From Paenibacillus sonchi (GTDB lineage: Bacteria > Bacillota > Bacilli > Paenibacillales > Paenibacillaceae), in assembly GCF_016772475.1 (NCBI RefSeq), contig NZ_CP068595.1, forward strand, positions 6,386,001-6,450,000: 64,000 bases of DNA, written 5' to 3'. The notes under the pieces are model-generated. The model saw only the letters and a list, made by a program, of their open reading frames with translations. It made no database searches and had not been told where the DNA came from. Of this stretch, positions 46,367 to 56,136 are shown in pieces. Every line of letters starts with the position of its first letter. The stretch's first letter is position 1. A program made the position numbers and the translations under genes.

Positions 46367-48301
46367 TCACAACGACTCGCTAATGACCCGCTTGTAATAC
46401 AGAACCGACAGGAAGCCAAAAATGGAATACAGCACTGTGTACAGCAGCATGACCATGATCATCGGGGTGAGCATTTCCGTGCCGAAGAAGAACCAGCCGG
46501 ATTTGACGGCGAAATAGCTGTGGCTCAGGCCAACGACCAGCGGGATGCCAAAATTGAATAATTGCTTGAATTGAATACCGCGCAAGAGATCACCCTGGGT
46601 AAAGCCCAGTTTCCGCAGAATGGTGTAGCCTGCCTTTTCTTCCTCCCCCTCATCCATCTGCTTAAAGTACAGAATACAGCCGGAGGTGATCAGGAAGGTC
46701 AAACCCAGGAATCCGACTATAAACATAATGAGCCCCATACTCCTCCGCTGGTTCATTTCATATTCATACTGCGAGATGCTCATCTCATCCGGCTTCTGAT
46801 CCACAAAAATTTGATTTGCGTTTTTTAGCTGCGAACGTTCAGCAAGCTCTATCCCGAAGTAATCTGCTGCTGGCGCTCCCTCAGCACTTTGCAGCTTGGG
46901 GTTCACCCCCTGAGCCAGCTCTTCATAAACCGTTTCATCGACCACAAACACTCCGGCGCCTTTGCTGTAATAATAAGGCAAAATCGCTTTCTTGGAGATA
47001 CCTGTGAGCTGCTGCTTTACCGTACCGTTGCTGCTTTTAAAGCCAATCTCACCAGTTTCCTTCAGAGACATAAGAGTATTCAAAGCACTGTTATATCCCA
47101 TAAGCCGTGCTTCCCCGGGCTTTAGATCGATCCCCTCCACACTGCTGTCACTGACTACGAGAGTAGAAATGATCGTGTCTTTGAAATCCTTCTCCATAAT
47201 TTGCGAAGCATCGACTTCCACCGGGACGGGCTGCATATGGACTTCGCTGTATTTGAATTGCGCCTTATCCAGTGCCTGCACAAACCGCTCTTTGGCTTCT
47301 ACCCGGGCAAACCCGAAGTCGTGAGGTGAGCTTTCCTTGGCTGTCGCCTCCGCCGAATAATACGAGATATAACTAAGTGACAACAGACCGATAGCCAGCG
47401 CGGACACGGTAGTAATGATCGTCAGCAGCAGCGCATTTGACTTCATCCGGAACATAATGGACGAGAGCGAGAGCACCTCATTAATGGTGAGGTAGCCCTG
47501 TTTACTCTTGCGGATGGCGTTGAACACAAAGCTGACCGAGCCTTTGTAGAACAGGTACGTGCCGATAATAACCAGTCCCAGGATAACTATCATCGAGATC
47601 ATCAGCCCGGTCATGTCGTTTATTTTTCCGTTGAAGAGCAGGGTCGATAAATAATAACCAGACGCGATACAGCCGATGCCGAGCAGGCCGAAGACAATCT
47701 CCCACAGCGGCATTTTCCGGACGCGCTCCTGTGCGGTGGAACTGACCTTGAACAGGGACAGAATGCTCTGTGCTTGAATAAATGTGTAGTTCATCAGCAT
47801 GATCAGCAGATATATCACGGCAAAGACGATCACGGTCTGCTGCAGCGCATCCAGTGAAAAACGGAGCTTGGCCACGGATTCAATCGCCAGAATTTTGAAC
47901 AAAATCATCAGAATCAGCCGCGACACCGCAAACCCGGCACCAATCCCAAGGAGCATGGACCCGAAATACAGGATCAGGTTCTCGGCGCTTAACAGCTTGA
48001 AGATTTTCCCCTTCGTCAGTCCGATCAGTTGAAACAGCCCGATCTCGCGGCTGCGCCGCTTAATGAAGATCGTATTGGCATACAACAGGAAAATGGCGAC
48101 TATGGCCACCAGCAGCACCGAAGATGCGCCGATGGAGGCTCCCCCTTTAATCGAACCGGCGACTTCATCCATGGATGGATCATACTTCAGTGTAACAAAA
48201 GAGAAATACAGTGCCACCCCGAAGACCAGCGCGAAGACGTACAGATAATAGTTTTTGATGTTTTTCCGCAGATTGCGCAGGATAATATAGTTCAGGCTCA
48301 T
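46367..48301 (-). CDS. BceB-like peptide detoxification ABC permease (FtsX fold)
   Basis: 644 residues with ten membrane helices in the 1+3+... arrangement of BceB and a large extracellular domain (about 315-500). The start ATG overlaps the stop of the ATPase gene by four bases. BceAB transporters free antimicrobial peptides such as bacitracin or lantibiotics from their targets and signal to a BceS kinase. The kinase and regulator genes lie upstream, which supports a resistance role. Confidence 0.92.
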   Translation of the reverse strand: MSLNYIILRNLRKNIKNYYLYVFALVFGVALYFSFVTLKYDPSMDEVAGSIKGGASIGASSVLLVAIVAIFLLYANTIFIKRRSREIGLFQLIGLTKGKIFKLLSAENLILYFGSMLLGIGAGFAVSRLILMILFKILAIESVAKLRFSLDALQQTVIVFAVIYLLIMLMNYTFIQAQSILSLFKVSSTAQERVRKMPLWEIVFGLLGIGCIASGYYLSTLLFNGKINDMTGLMISMIVILGLVIIGTYLFYKGSVSFVFNAIRKSKQGYLTINEVLSLSSIMFRMKSNALLLTIITTVSALAIGLLSLSYISYYSAEATAKESSPHDFGFARVEAKERFVQALDKAQFKYSEVHMQPVPVEVDASQIMEKDFKDTIISTLVVSDSSVEGIDLKPGEARLMGYNSALNTLMSLKETGEIGFKSSNGTVKQQLTGISKKAILPYYYSKGAGVFVVDETVYEELAQGVNPKLQSAEGAPAADYFGIELAERSQLKNANQIFVDQKPDEMSISQYEYEMNQRRSMGLIMFIVGFLGLTFLITSGCILYFKQMDEGEEEKAGYTILRKLGFTQGDLLRGIQFKQLFNFGIPLVVGLSHSYFAVKSGWFFFGTEMLTPMIMVMLLYTVLYSIFGFLSVLYYKRVISESL

Positions 48302-49050
48302 TGCTGGACACCGCCCAATACACTCTGGGTCTTCATAATATCGTTGAAAAAGGACTGCCGTGCTTCATCGCCTTTATTCAGCTGCGTATAAATTTGACCG
48401 TCGCGGATAAACACTACCCGGCTGCAATAGCTGGCAGCAATCGCATCATGGGTGACCATCACAATCGTGGCCTGGTGTTTCGTATTCATGTCGGCAAGCT
48501 TGTTCAATAGGTCGGAGGCAGACTTGGAATCAAGCGCACCGGTAGGCTCATCTGCAAAAATAATGCTCGGATCATGGATAAACGCCCGTGCCGCAGAGGT
48601 CCGCTGTTTCTGTCCGCCGGAGATTTCCGCCGGGTATTTATCTTTCAATTCGTAGATCCCCAGCTCGCCTGCCACCTGCTCGAACTTCTGGTGGGCTTCT
48701 TTCTTGGATATGCCGGTGATCGAGAGCGGCAGCAGCACATTTTCTTTGACGGTCAAGGTGTCCAGCAGATTATATTCCTGAAAAATAAAGCCCAGATGCC
48801 GTTTGCGGAATTCCGCCAGCTGCTTCTCCTTCATCCGCGTAAATTCCTTGCCTTCGATTTCAATCGTTCCCTGACTTACCCGGTCAATGGAGGAAAGGAC
48901 GTTCAGCAGGGTGGTTTTTCCCGAACCGGAAGCCCCCATAATGCCGACGAACTCGCCTTTGCTGACTTGAAGGTCGATTCCTTTCAGCACTTCCTGCCTG
49001 TTGAATTTGTTGCCATACGTTTTATAAATTTTGTTCGCTTCCAGAATCAT
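48298..49050 (-). CDS. BceA-like ABC ATPase
   Basis: 250 residues with Walker [18 protein letters not shown]-loop [12 protein letters not shown], signature [15 protein letters not shown] and Walker [14 protein letters not shown]. Start ATG 49050 has AGGAG. Pairs with the BceB-like permease. The upstream region holds repeats and the regulator's likely target promoter. Confidence 0.93.
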   Translation of the reverse strand: MILEANKIYKTYGNKFNRQEVLKGIDLQVSKGEFVGIMGASGSGKTTLLNVLSSIDRVSQGTIEIEGKEFTRMKEKQLAEFRKRHLGFIFQEYNLLDTLTVKENVLLPLSITGISKKEAHQKFEQVAGELGIYELKDKYPAEISGGQKQRTSAARAFIHDPSIIFADEPTGALDSKSASDLLNKLADMNTKHQATIVMVTHDAIAASYCSRVVFIRDGQIYTQLNKGDEARQSFFNDIMKTQSVLGGVQQ

Positions 49051-49068
49051 TGGTGTTCACTCCTAAAG

Positions 49069-49130
49069 AAATTTCGATCCCTAAAAATTTCGATCCCTCC
49101 CAAACCCTCCCTTAGCCAAGGGAGGGCCCC
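49069..49130. repeat. Short tandem duplication and strong hairpin upstream of bceA
   Basis: AAATTTCGATCCCT occurs twice (49069-49082, 49085-49098). A 9-bp stem CCCTCCCTT / AAGGGAGGG (49105-49126, 4-base loop) follows. It resembles dispersed intergenic repeats seen in Firmicutes; role unknown. Confidence 0.5.
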
Positions 49131-49272
49131 AAGGGCTCCGCCCTCTGGACACCCGGTGAAGTGCAATTAGCGTAGGCGTTCAGACTGGCTGGACTTGGGA
49201 ATGTGGGGAGCAGGATCGCTTGCCGTCCCTGCGGGACCCGCTTAACTGCAGCGGTACCTGGATAAACCCTTT

Positions 49273-49357
49273 GATCATCTGATGTTGCACTATGTCTGAT
49301 CTAAAAAGATTAAGATCAAAACACCTCGATCATCTGATGTTGCACTATGTCTGATCT
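49273..49357. repeat. Two direct 30-bp repeats with 25-bp spacer in the 5' region of bceAB
   Basis: A 30-bp unit (begins GATCATCTGATGTTGCAC and ends CTGATCT) is present at 49273-49302 and again at 49328-49357, so the period is 55 bp. The spacer is AT-rich. This 387-bp gap between the kinase gene and bceA has no other gene-like sequence; it must contain the bceAB promoter, which I cannot place with confidence. Confidence 0.6.
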
Positions 49358-49410
49358 CTTTAAATCTATCATAAGCGGGTTGCGTTATATTATCCTGCGT
49401 TTCGCCGAAC

Positions 49411-49446
49411 AAAACGAAAAGGCATGTGACATTGTTGTCACATGCC
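49411..49446 (-). terminator. Hairpin at the end of the kinase gene (terminator or BceR-type site)
   Basis: GGCATGTGACA / TGTCACATGCC is a perfect 11-bp stem with a 4-base loop overlapping the kinase stop. The minus strand then reads TTTTCGTTTTG. The same palindrome contains TGACA-N4-TGTCA, close to the BceR-type consensus known as TNACA-N4-TGTAA. Confidence 0.7.
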
Positions 49447-50442
49447 CGTAATGCGCAAAAAGTCATTTTTACGCGGAAAAGTCAAGGTAAACGCAGTGCC
49501 TTCGCCAAGCATTGAATCTGCATGAATGCCGATCTGCAGCGGCTCCGCCACCTGTTTGGTCAGGTAGAGTCCCATGCCTGTGGCGGCTCCCTCTTGGCGC
49601 CCGGTGGTAGAAGTAAAGCCTTTATCATATATCCGCGGTAAATCTTTGGGGTCAATTCCTCTACCATGATCTTCAATGATTAGCACGGTGTGGCCCGCCG
49701 TTTCTCTGCTCTGAATGAGAATATCGGAGTTTTCACTATATTTTACGGCATTTGTAAGCAGCTGCCTAAGAATAAACCCAAGCCATTTGCCATCCGTAAG
49801 TACCTCTTCGACGGCAAGGTCAACATCAAAACCGATTCTTTTGGGGATACACCAGGATTTCAGCGCCTGAATCTCTTTATTCAGGACGGGTTCAAGCCGG
49901 ATCATCTCGATATACAGATCGTTGCGCATGAACGGAATCCGTTTCTGATGAAGCTGCTGGTCCAGCAAATGATGAACCCGCAGCCATTCGTACATTAATT
50001 TCGGCTTCAGCGTCTCATCCGTCAGCCGTTCGATCATCAGCTGCATGGCCGTAAGCGGAGTTTTGACCTCATGAATCCAGGACAGCAAATCGTCCTTCTC
50101 CTGTTCAAGCAGTTGAAAATTTGCTGAGGACTCCCGTCTGTAACGTTCGGTTTGAGCATTTACTGCCTCCTGCACCATCCTTTCGAATGGACTGTTCGCT
50201 TCCTTGAAGGTGCTCAGATCATATACCTCGTCCCAAGCGCACATCCGTTGATAAAAACGGGTTTCCTTGTGATACCGGAGAAACACAAAAGCTGTACATA
50301 CCATGATGTTCAGTCCGACAATGTACAATACGGACAAGAACGGAATGGAAGAATCCACATAAGCCACGAACAAAAAAATGATCTGCAGCCCGGCAAGCAG
50401 AAGGAGCCAGCTTAACTTCTCCTTTATGTATTTTCTTATCAT
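49438..50442 (-). CDS. BceS-like intramembrane-sensing histidine kinase
   Basis: 334 residues. Two membrane helices (about 13-30 and 37-55) with almost no extracellular loop, followed by DHp (SWIHEVKTPLTAMQ) and an ATPase domain (NAVKYS, GRGIDPKDLPRIYDKGFT, GMGLYLTKQVAEPL). This layout is BceS: the kinase senses the transporter rather than the peptide itself. It overlaps the regulator gene upstream by four bases. Confidence 0.92.
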   Translation of the reverse strand: MIRKYIKEKLSWLLLLAGLQIIFLFVAYVDSSIPFLSVLYIVGLNIMVCTAFVFLRYHKETRFYQRMCAWDEVYDLSTFKEANSPFERMVQEAVNAQTERYRRESSANFQLLEQEKDDLLSWIHEVKTPLTAMQLMIERLTDETLKPKLMYEWLRVHHLLDQQLHQKRIPFMRNDLYIEMIRLEPVLNKEIQALKSWCIPKRIGFDVDLAVEEVLTDGKWLGFILRQLLTNAVKYSENSDILIQSRETAGHTVLIIEDHGRGIDPKDLPRIYDKGFTSTTGRQEGAATGMGLYLTKQVAEPLQIGIHADSMLGEGTAFTLTFPRKNDFLRITGM

Positions 50443-51128
50443 ACCAGCGCCTCTTCGGTAGCCATATAGCCTTGCCCCACCTTGGTTTCTATATATGCAT
50501 CCAGACCCAGCGGCTCCAGTTTTTTACGCAGCCGGTTCACATTTACGGTCAGGGTGTTGTCGCTCACAAAATGCTCATTATCCCACAGTTTTCTGATCAG
50601 CTCTTCACGCTCAACGATCCGGTCCTTACTCTCCACCAGTATTTTGAGGATTAACATTTCATTCTTCGTCAGCAGGGCAGACCCGCGTTCCCCCGTTATC
50701 GTATTCTTCACATATTCAATCGTTGCCCCACGCCATGTCTTCAGCTCGGTCCGCTCGGTGCTGTAGTTATACACCCGGCGCAGCGTGGCCTGGATTTTGG
50801 CGATAAGCACTTCGAAATGGAACGGCTTCTGGATAAAGTCATCTGCTCCGAACTGCATCGACATAACCATATCGCTCGGGTGGTCGCGGGAGGACAGAAC
50901 AATAATCGGCACATTGGAATGCGCGCGCAGGATCCGGCACCAATGGAACCCGTCGAACTGGGGAAGCTGGATGTCAACAATGACCAGTTCAGGCTTCGCC
51001 GCCGTAAACTCCTGAAGGACCTTCCCGAAATCGGAAATGCCGTATACCTCATACGACCATTGGGACAACCGCTCCTTAATCTCGCCAAACAGCGTAACAT
51101 CGTCCTCAATCAGCATTATTTTGAACAA
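50439..51128 (-). CDS. BceR-like OmpR-family response regulator
   Basis: About 229 residues from TTG 51128, which has GAGG 8 bases upstream. The open frame begins at GTG 51137, but that codon overlaps the ribosome site. The receiver Asp is in LVIVDIQLPQFDGF and the C-terminal winged helix has TLTVNVNRLRKKLEPLG. It is coupled to the kinase. Should activate bceAB. Confidence 0.92.
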   Translation of the reverse strand: MFKIMLIEDDVTLFGEIKERLSQWSYEVYGISDFGKVLQEFTAAKPELVIVDIQLPQFDGFHWCRILRAHSNVPIIVLSSRDHPSDMVMSMQFGADDFIQKPFHFEVLIAKIQATLRRVYNYSTERTELKTWRGATIEYVKNTITGERGSALLTKNEMLILKILVESKDRIVEREELIRKLWDNEHFVSDNTLTVNVNRLRKKLEPLGLDAYIETKVGQGYMATEEALV

Positions 51129-51451
51129 TACAGCCACCTCGTTTCAAATCTTCCAGCGCAGATATTGAATCCAGGGTTATTTTAACATAGAAGCTGTAGA
51201 TTGGGTTAGGCCTCCTTGTTTCGCAATTAACCAATTTGCTGCTGCGGTCCCCGTTGTTCTGCCAAGGAATTCCTGCCATTCCCTCCGCATGTATGTGTAT
51301 TGTTGCAATATTCTTTTGAAGAGTGATGCTGTAACATATGTTCCACATATTGTAATCGAACAATAGTCATTTATTATGCAAAATCTGGCTCCTAATCTAG
51401 TTGATTTTGATCGCTTTCATGTAATAGAATGAACTAATTATATAGAAAAGG
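51129..51451. other. 323-bp divergent promoter region without a gene
   Basis: This stretch separates the bceRS operon (minus) from the LTA synthase gene (plus). It is AT-rich and no hairpin, palindrome or ORF with a ribosome site stood out. No confident -35/-10 pair could be assigned. Confidence 0.4.
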
Positions 51452-53338
51452 ATGCGCATAAGAAATGCGGTTGAAGGAACGACGTACACTCAGCAAAAGA
51501 TCCATACTTTTTTCTCGCTGATCATGCTTGCGAAAAGCTATTTTGCCTGGTATTACTTGTTCGAGGATGGTCCTACCTGGACAACATGGCTGAAAGAAAT
51601 CCCGTTCATCCTGCTGATATTCTGCCTGATTGAATGGTTCGCCACCAAACGGAAAATCGCTATCTACATGATTGTCAATTTATTGATTACGGTTTTGTTT
51701 TTCTCTTTGATTGTCTATCATAATCATTTTGGCATTATTGCCACTTCTCAGGTCATCGGTCAGGCCAAACAGGTTGGAGCGGTGAAGAAAAGCATATTTT
51801 CGGTGCTCCACCCGCAGTATATGCTGATTTTTCTGGACATCATTATCATTAGCCTGGTGATGTTCAGCCGGAAAAAGGCCGTCGCCTGGAAAAAAGCCAT
51901 GTCGCGCCAGAGCAACCGCAAAGCGGTTGCTGCCCTGTTCTGCATTTCCCTGATCATTTGTATGATGAATATTTTCCCGAATCAGGCCAGTATGAATGAA
52001 ACGGTTCAAGCCGAGCAAATGGGAATTCTTAATTATGAAGCCTACGCCCTGCTTGCAGAGCATAAAGAAGAGCAAATTGAACTCTCCCAAATCACACAAG
52101 CTGCCATCGATCAAAAAAAGGGCATTCAGGCGCAATCCAACCCGGCCCTGTTCGGTGCTGCCAAGGGAAAAAATCTGATTATCATTCAAATGGAGTCTTT
52201 TCAAAATTTCCTGATTAATCTGTCCATCGATGGACAAGAGATTACTCCTAATATGAACAAGCTGGCCGCAGGAAACTTTTACTTTCCGCGTTTTTACCAG
52301 CAGGTCGGTCAAGGCAATACCTCGGATGCGGAATTTATCGTGAACACTTCCTTCTATGTTCCACCGGATGGACCGGCTACCGACATCTATGCTCCCAAGG
52401 AGCTTCCCAGCCTGCCCAAGCTGCTGCAGGCGCAAGGGTACGACACGGCAACGTTTCATACCAATGATGTAGACTTCTGGAACCGTGGAGAGCTGTACAA
52501 AGCTTTGGGGTTTGACCGTTATTATGACAAATCCTTTTTTGGTGAAGACGATAAGGTATTCTACGGGGCTTCCGATGAAATTCTGTACAAGAAGACATCC
52601 GCAGAACTGGCGAGAATGGACCAGAGAAGCCAGCCGTTCTATTCCCACGTGATCTCGATGTCATCGCATAATCCGTTCTCCATTCCCGAAGATAAATACA
52701 AGATGGCGCTGCCGGAACGCTTTGAAGGAACGCTTGTCGGAAATTACATTCGTGCCCAGAATTACGCTGACTATGCACTTGGCCAGTTTATCGATGAGCT
52801 TAAGCAAAATGGTGTATGGGATAACAGCTTAATCATGTTGTACGGCGATCACCGGGGACTGCCCATTTTCTCCCTCAAGGAAGAGGATCATGTCTTATTG
52901 GAGGAAATTCTGAATCATAAATATACGGAACGCGATTTGATTAATATTCCGCTGATCATCGCCTCCCCGGGATTAACGGCGCCTAGCGTGAAGGAACAAT
53001 TAGGCGGGCAGGTGGATATTTTACCAACGGTATCCAATCTGTTAGGGGTATCCCTTGACAGCCATATTCATTTCGGACAGGATCTGTTGAATCAATCCGC
53101 ATATAACCTGCTTCCACAGCGCTATTATTTGCCGACAGGCTCATTTGTAAATAATGAAGAGCTTTTTCTGTCCGGCAGCGGATTCAAGGATGGCCAGCAT
53201 TATACGTTATCCGGTGACGGCACGAAACCTCTGCAAGCTACAGAAGATGAATTCAACCGCGCGCTGGAGCTGCTTCACCTGTCTGACAGCTATGTAACCC
53301 AATTGCCTGACAGAGAAGTAAAAGGCGAAGAAAATTAA
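51452..53338 (+). CDS. Lipoteichoic acid synthase family (sulfatase-type membrane enzyme)
   Basis: 628 residues as read. Five N-terminal membrane helices (to about 190) are followed by an extracellular alkaline-phosphatase-like domain: LIIIQMESFQNF holds a metal ligand, GNTSDAEF has the active Thr, and MLYGDHRG holds the distal metal ligand. The family polymerises glycerol phosphate from phosphatidylglycerol onto a glycolipid anchor. The ATG at 51452 directly abuts the AAAAGG. An ATG at 51465 in another frame encodes MRLKERRTLSKRSILF, a natural-looking start that would join the main frame if the T6 run (51508-51513) had one more T. So the 5' end may be frameshifted. Confidence 0.9.
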   Translation: MRIRNAVEGTTYTQQKIHTFFSLIMLAKSYFAWYYLFEDGPTWTTWLKEIPFILLIFCLIEWFATKRKIAIYMIVNLLITVLFFSLIVYHNHFGIIATSQVIGQAKQVGAVKKSIFSVLHPQYMLIFLDIIIISLVMFSRKKAVAWKKAMSRQSNRKAVAALFCISLIICMMNIFPNQASMNETVQAEQMGILNYEAYALLAEHKEEQIELSQITQAAIDQKKGIQAQSNPALFGAAKGKNLIIIQMESFQNFLINLSIDGQEITPNMNKLAAGNFYFPRFYQQVGQGNTSDAEFIVNTSFYVPPDGPATDIYAPKELPSLPKLLQAQGYDTATFHTNDVDFWNRGELYKALGFDRYYDKSFFGEDDKVFYGASDEILYKKTSAELARMDQRSQPFYSHVISMSSHNPFSIPEDKYKMALPERFEGTLVGNYIRAQNYADYALGQFIDELKQNGVWDNSLIMLYGDHRGLPIFSLKEEDHVLLEEILNHKYTERDLINIPLIIASPGLTAPSVKEQLGGQVDILPTVSNLLGVSLDSHIHFGQDLLNQSAYNLLPQRYYLPTGSFVNNEELFLSGSGFKDGQHYTLSGDGTKPLQATEDEFNRALELLHLSDSYVTQLPDREVKGEEN

Positions 53339-53381
53339 GTCTCTCTTTTGGCCAAAACAGCAATACATAGCGCAGCAAAGC

Positions 53382-53408
53382 CCACTTCGTAATCGAGGTG
53401 GTTTTTTT
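53382..53408 (+). terminator. Rho-independent terminator of the LTA synthase gene
   Basis: CCACTTCG / CGAGGTGG with a 4-base loop is followed by a run of seven T. Confidence 0.9.
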
Positions 53409-53556
53409 ATTGTCCAAACGACACCTCTATATTTGTAAATTTAACAAAATATTCAATTATTATAATATAGATGGTAGATTTATCATAAAAAAAGAATAGA
53501 ATTGATTTGGGAATATTTCCCTTAGTGTTAAAAATAAAACTTGGAGGTGTTTGGTT

Positions 53557-54888
53557 ATGCGAAAGTCAATTTCTGTTATCTCGTCACTGGCCGTCACTAT
53601 GTTGTTTTCGTCGCAATTAGCATTTGCAGAGGAAGCCCAACTTCCAGCCAACAACATTCTTCCACAAAGCGAAAGTCAAGAAATTGCACAGAAGGCTGAT
53701 ATTAAAGTTATTGATTTGTTGGATCAGAGCAATTCAGTAGATACGGGCCAAAAGGCAATACCATCCCAGCAAGCGGCAAGTCTGCTGCCGCCTCAGCTGC
53801 AAGCAGCCAAAAATTATAATTTCTCGCCACGTGATTTCGGTTATTCCGTCGTGCAAACGAGCGATGGCGGCTACGTGTACACCGGCTCAACCACCGTGAA
53901 TGGAAATGAAGATATCATATTTGCCAAGACAGACGCTGCTCAAACTCTGCAGTGGGCATACGCTTACGGGGGAAAAGGAGCCGAATCTGGAGCTGAAGTG
54001 CGGGCAACCAGCGATGGCGGTTATATGATTGCCGGGACAAGCAATGCCAGCGGCTCTTCAGATGTCGTTCTGATCAAGACCGATGCAAGCGGTACGGTTC
54101 AATGGTCGAAAACCTACGGAGGGCCGGTCAAGGAAGAGGCCCAGGCTATGGAGCTTGGCACTGACGGTGGATATATCGTTGTCGGCACCAAGGAAAGCAG
54201 CAGTAATTCCAACGACGCTTATATGCTGAAGGTAGATACAAACGGCAATATCCAATGGACCCGGACCTTCGGCAAGGATAACCTTGAGGACCGTTTTTAC
54301 GGGGTGGCTGTGACACCGGATGGCGGTTATGTAGCAGTCGGATATAAAACGGTCTCCGAAATTATTAATCCGGGAACGGCTCAACGGATGTATGGCTTAA
54401 TGGTGAAAGTAAATGGAAGCGGAAACACTGTATTTGAATCTACGCTGGACCGCTATTCCATGCTGAACGGCGTTGCTGCAACCTCAAGCGGTTATGTGGC
54501 AGCCGGGTCCATCAATAATATTGATCTACCCAATAATCCTCAAGTTTATAATATCTTTGTTACCAAAGTCAGTACGTCCGGCAGTCAAAGCTGGAGCCGG
54601 CAGTTCCATGCGACCAACGGCGATTTTGCCAATGACATCAAGCTTGCAAAGGATGGCAACTTTGTAGTGACAGGGTTTATTACTCCTGCCGTGTACAAGG
54701 AAGATCTGCTGATGTTGAAAATTGACGGCGCCGGAAACACGCAATGGTCGAATACCTATAGTTTTGGCGACACAGGCGAAATAGGCAGAAGCGTCGCAGC
54801 TACCAGTGATGGCGGATATGTTGTTACCGGTTCGTATCTGTCCAACAACGATTATGACGTCCTCCTGCTTAAGTTTGGCAGTGATTGA
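53557..54888 (+). CDS. Secreted beta-propeller-like repeat protein (DGGY repeats)
   Basis: 443 residues with a signal peptide (MRKSISVISSLAVTMLFSS, cut near AFAEE). The mature part consists of about seven repeats of 45-60 residues, each with a DGGY core (TSDGGYVYTGST, TSDGGYMIAGTS, TDGGYIVVGT, PDGGYVAVGY, TSDGGYVVTGSY) and a G-N-T-x-W turn. This is a bladed propeller or related beta-repeat. ATG 53557 has GGAGG 9 bases upstream. Role unknown; possibly surface binding. Confidence 0.8.
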   Translation: MRKSISVISSLAVTMLFSSQLAFAEEAQLPANNILPQSESQEIAQKADIKVIDLLDQSNSVDTGQKAIPSQQAASLLPPQLQAAKNYNFSPRDFGYSVVQTSDGGYVYTGSTTVNGNEDIIFAKTDAAQTLQWAYAYGGKGAESGAEVRATSDGGYMIAGTSNASGSSDVVLIKTDASGTVQWSKTYGGPVKEEAQAMELGTDGGYIVVGTKESSSNSNDAYMLKVDTNGNIQWTRTFGKDNLEDRFYGVAVTPDGGYVAVGYKTVSEIINPGTAQRMYGLMVKVNGSGNTVFESTLDRYSMLNGVAATSSGYVAAGSINNIDLPNNPQVYNIFVTKVSTSGSQSWSRQFHATNGDFANDIKLAKDGNFVVTGFITPAVYKEDLLMLKIDGAGNTQWSNTYSFGDTGEIGRSVAATSDGGYVVTGSYLSNNDYDVLLLKFGSD

Positions 54889-54931
54889 TTTTATGAAACT
54901 CCATTAGAAAAATTAAGCTGTTAAAAGTAAA

Positions 54932-54975
54932 AGGGCTGTCCCAAAAGCCATGAAATGGCTGCTTGGGATAGCCCT
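54932..54975. terminator. Bidirectional terminator between propeller gene and gerB
   Basis: AGGGCTGTCCCAA / TTGGGATAGCCCT with an inner GCCAT / ATGGC. Serves both convergent genes. It is one of three similar GGGCTRTC hairpins in the last 10 kb. Confidence 0.8.
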
Positions 54976-54999
54976 CTGTTCTCCTCTGAACATACGGTT

Positions 55000-56109
55000 T
55001 TAAGCATGATCCGCAGCAGCCGGCCGTTTCCTTTGTCTCCATTTACCTACTACAAGCAAGAGTAAGGGCAAGCCGAGCATATTCACCGGCATCGCAAACG
55101 GCACCCAGTAACGCTGCAAATAATTTGAAGTCGCCTCCGTTACATCTTGGGGAATTAACGCAAATACAAACATAACCGGGGCAATGTACCAAATCAGGTT
55201 CCTCCAGTTGCGGACATGCAAAAATTGGGCGGTGCCATAGCTCATCAGGAAGAGCATTACAGCAAATTTGACGAATACGCTGGCGAGCCATATGACGACC
55301 GGAATCGCATCGAAATTATCGATAAAGCCGAACAGTGATATTTTTTTGGTCATTTCGAAAAAAGGGTACCACGTGTTAGAGGAAAGATTGACCCCTAAAG
55401 TGAAGATCACCATCAGCGTTGTTATCAGTACAAAGAATACCGAGGCCAAGACGGCCCCGAACGTGTACAACGCCCCCTTGCGCTGCTGGGTCAAAAATGC
55501 GGCAAACATAAGGTATTCAACAGAATGACCGAGGTAGGAGGCTGGTGCCAGCGCTCCACCCAGTATTCCCGTCATTCCGCTATCCGCATAGACCGGGAGG
55601 ATGTTCCTCCATTGGATATTGTTGGCGCTAGCGATCAGGACAAGGCCAATCATGAGCAAGATGATCGGCCCCAGAACCTCGCCGCAGCGGGCAATGCCTT
55701 CAATTCCGCCTGCGTAGTTTGCATAGACAATCACGAAGATCATCAGAAGCATGACCGCTTCTTTCGGTGTCCCGTGAAGCAGCATGACTTGGACCAAATC
55801 GGAGAATTGGCGGAGAATTATCGGAGTAATCGTATACCATTGAACCAAATAAATTACGATTACAGCTTTGCCGATCCATTTTCCAAGAATCAAATGACTG
55901 TATTCAAAAAACGTCTGCCCAGGGTATAGCTTTGCGGCTTGCGTCGCCAAGAGTGCGATCAGCGTAGCGATACCTCCGGCAACGATAACGGAAATCCACG
56001 CATCCTGTTTTGCCTGTAGGCTTGGGGTGACCGTCATGACCAATGTCATCCCGAGATCCATGATAAGGATGATCCAGAAAACCTGTATACCCTTCAATTT
56101 CATCTTCAT
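55000..56109 (-). CDS. Spore germination permease (GerB type, APC fold)
   Basis: 369 residues with about ten membrane helices, beginning MKMKLKGIQVFWIILIMDLG and including PGQTFFEYSHLILGKWIGK, the GerB hallmark. In a GerA/B/C receptor it is the ligand-binding subunit in the spore inner membrane. Last gene of the operon, 27 bp after gerC. Confidence 0.93.
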   Translation of the reverse strand: MKMKLKGIQVFWIILIMDLGMTLVMTVTPSLQAKQDAWISVIVAGGIATLIALLATQAAKLYPGQTFFEYSHLILGKWIGKAVIVIYLVQWYTITPIILRQFSDLVQVMLLHGTPKEAVMLLMIFVIVYANYAGGIEGIARCGEVLGPIILLMIGLVLIASANNIQWRNILPVYADSGMTGILGGALAPASYLGHSVEYLMFAAFLTQQRKGALYTFGAVLASVFFVLITTLMVIFTLGVNLSSNTWYPFFEMTKKISLFGFIDNFDAIPVVIWLASVFVKFAVMLFLMSYGTAQFLHVRNWRNLIWYIAPVMFVFALIPQDVTEATSNYLQRYWVPFAMPVNMLGLPLLLLVVGKWRQRKRPAAADHA

Positions 56110-56136
56110 CGCAAAGAGCCCTCTTCCGGTTGATAG

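Noticed and set aside
49273..49357. Repeats as a CRISPR array
   Set aside because: Only two copies, no further units, no cas genes, and the spacer is AT-rich.
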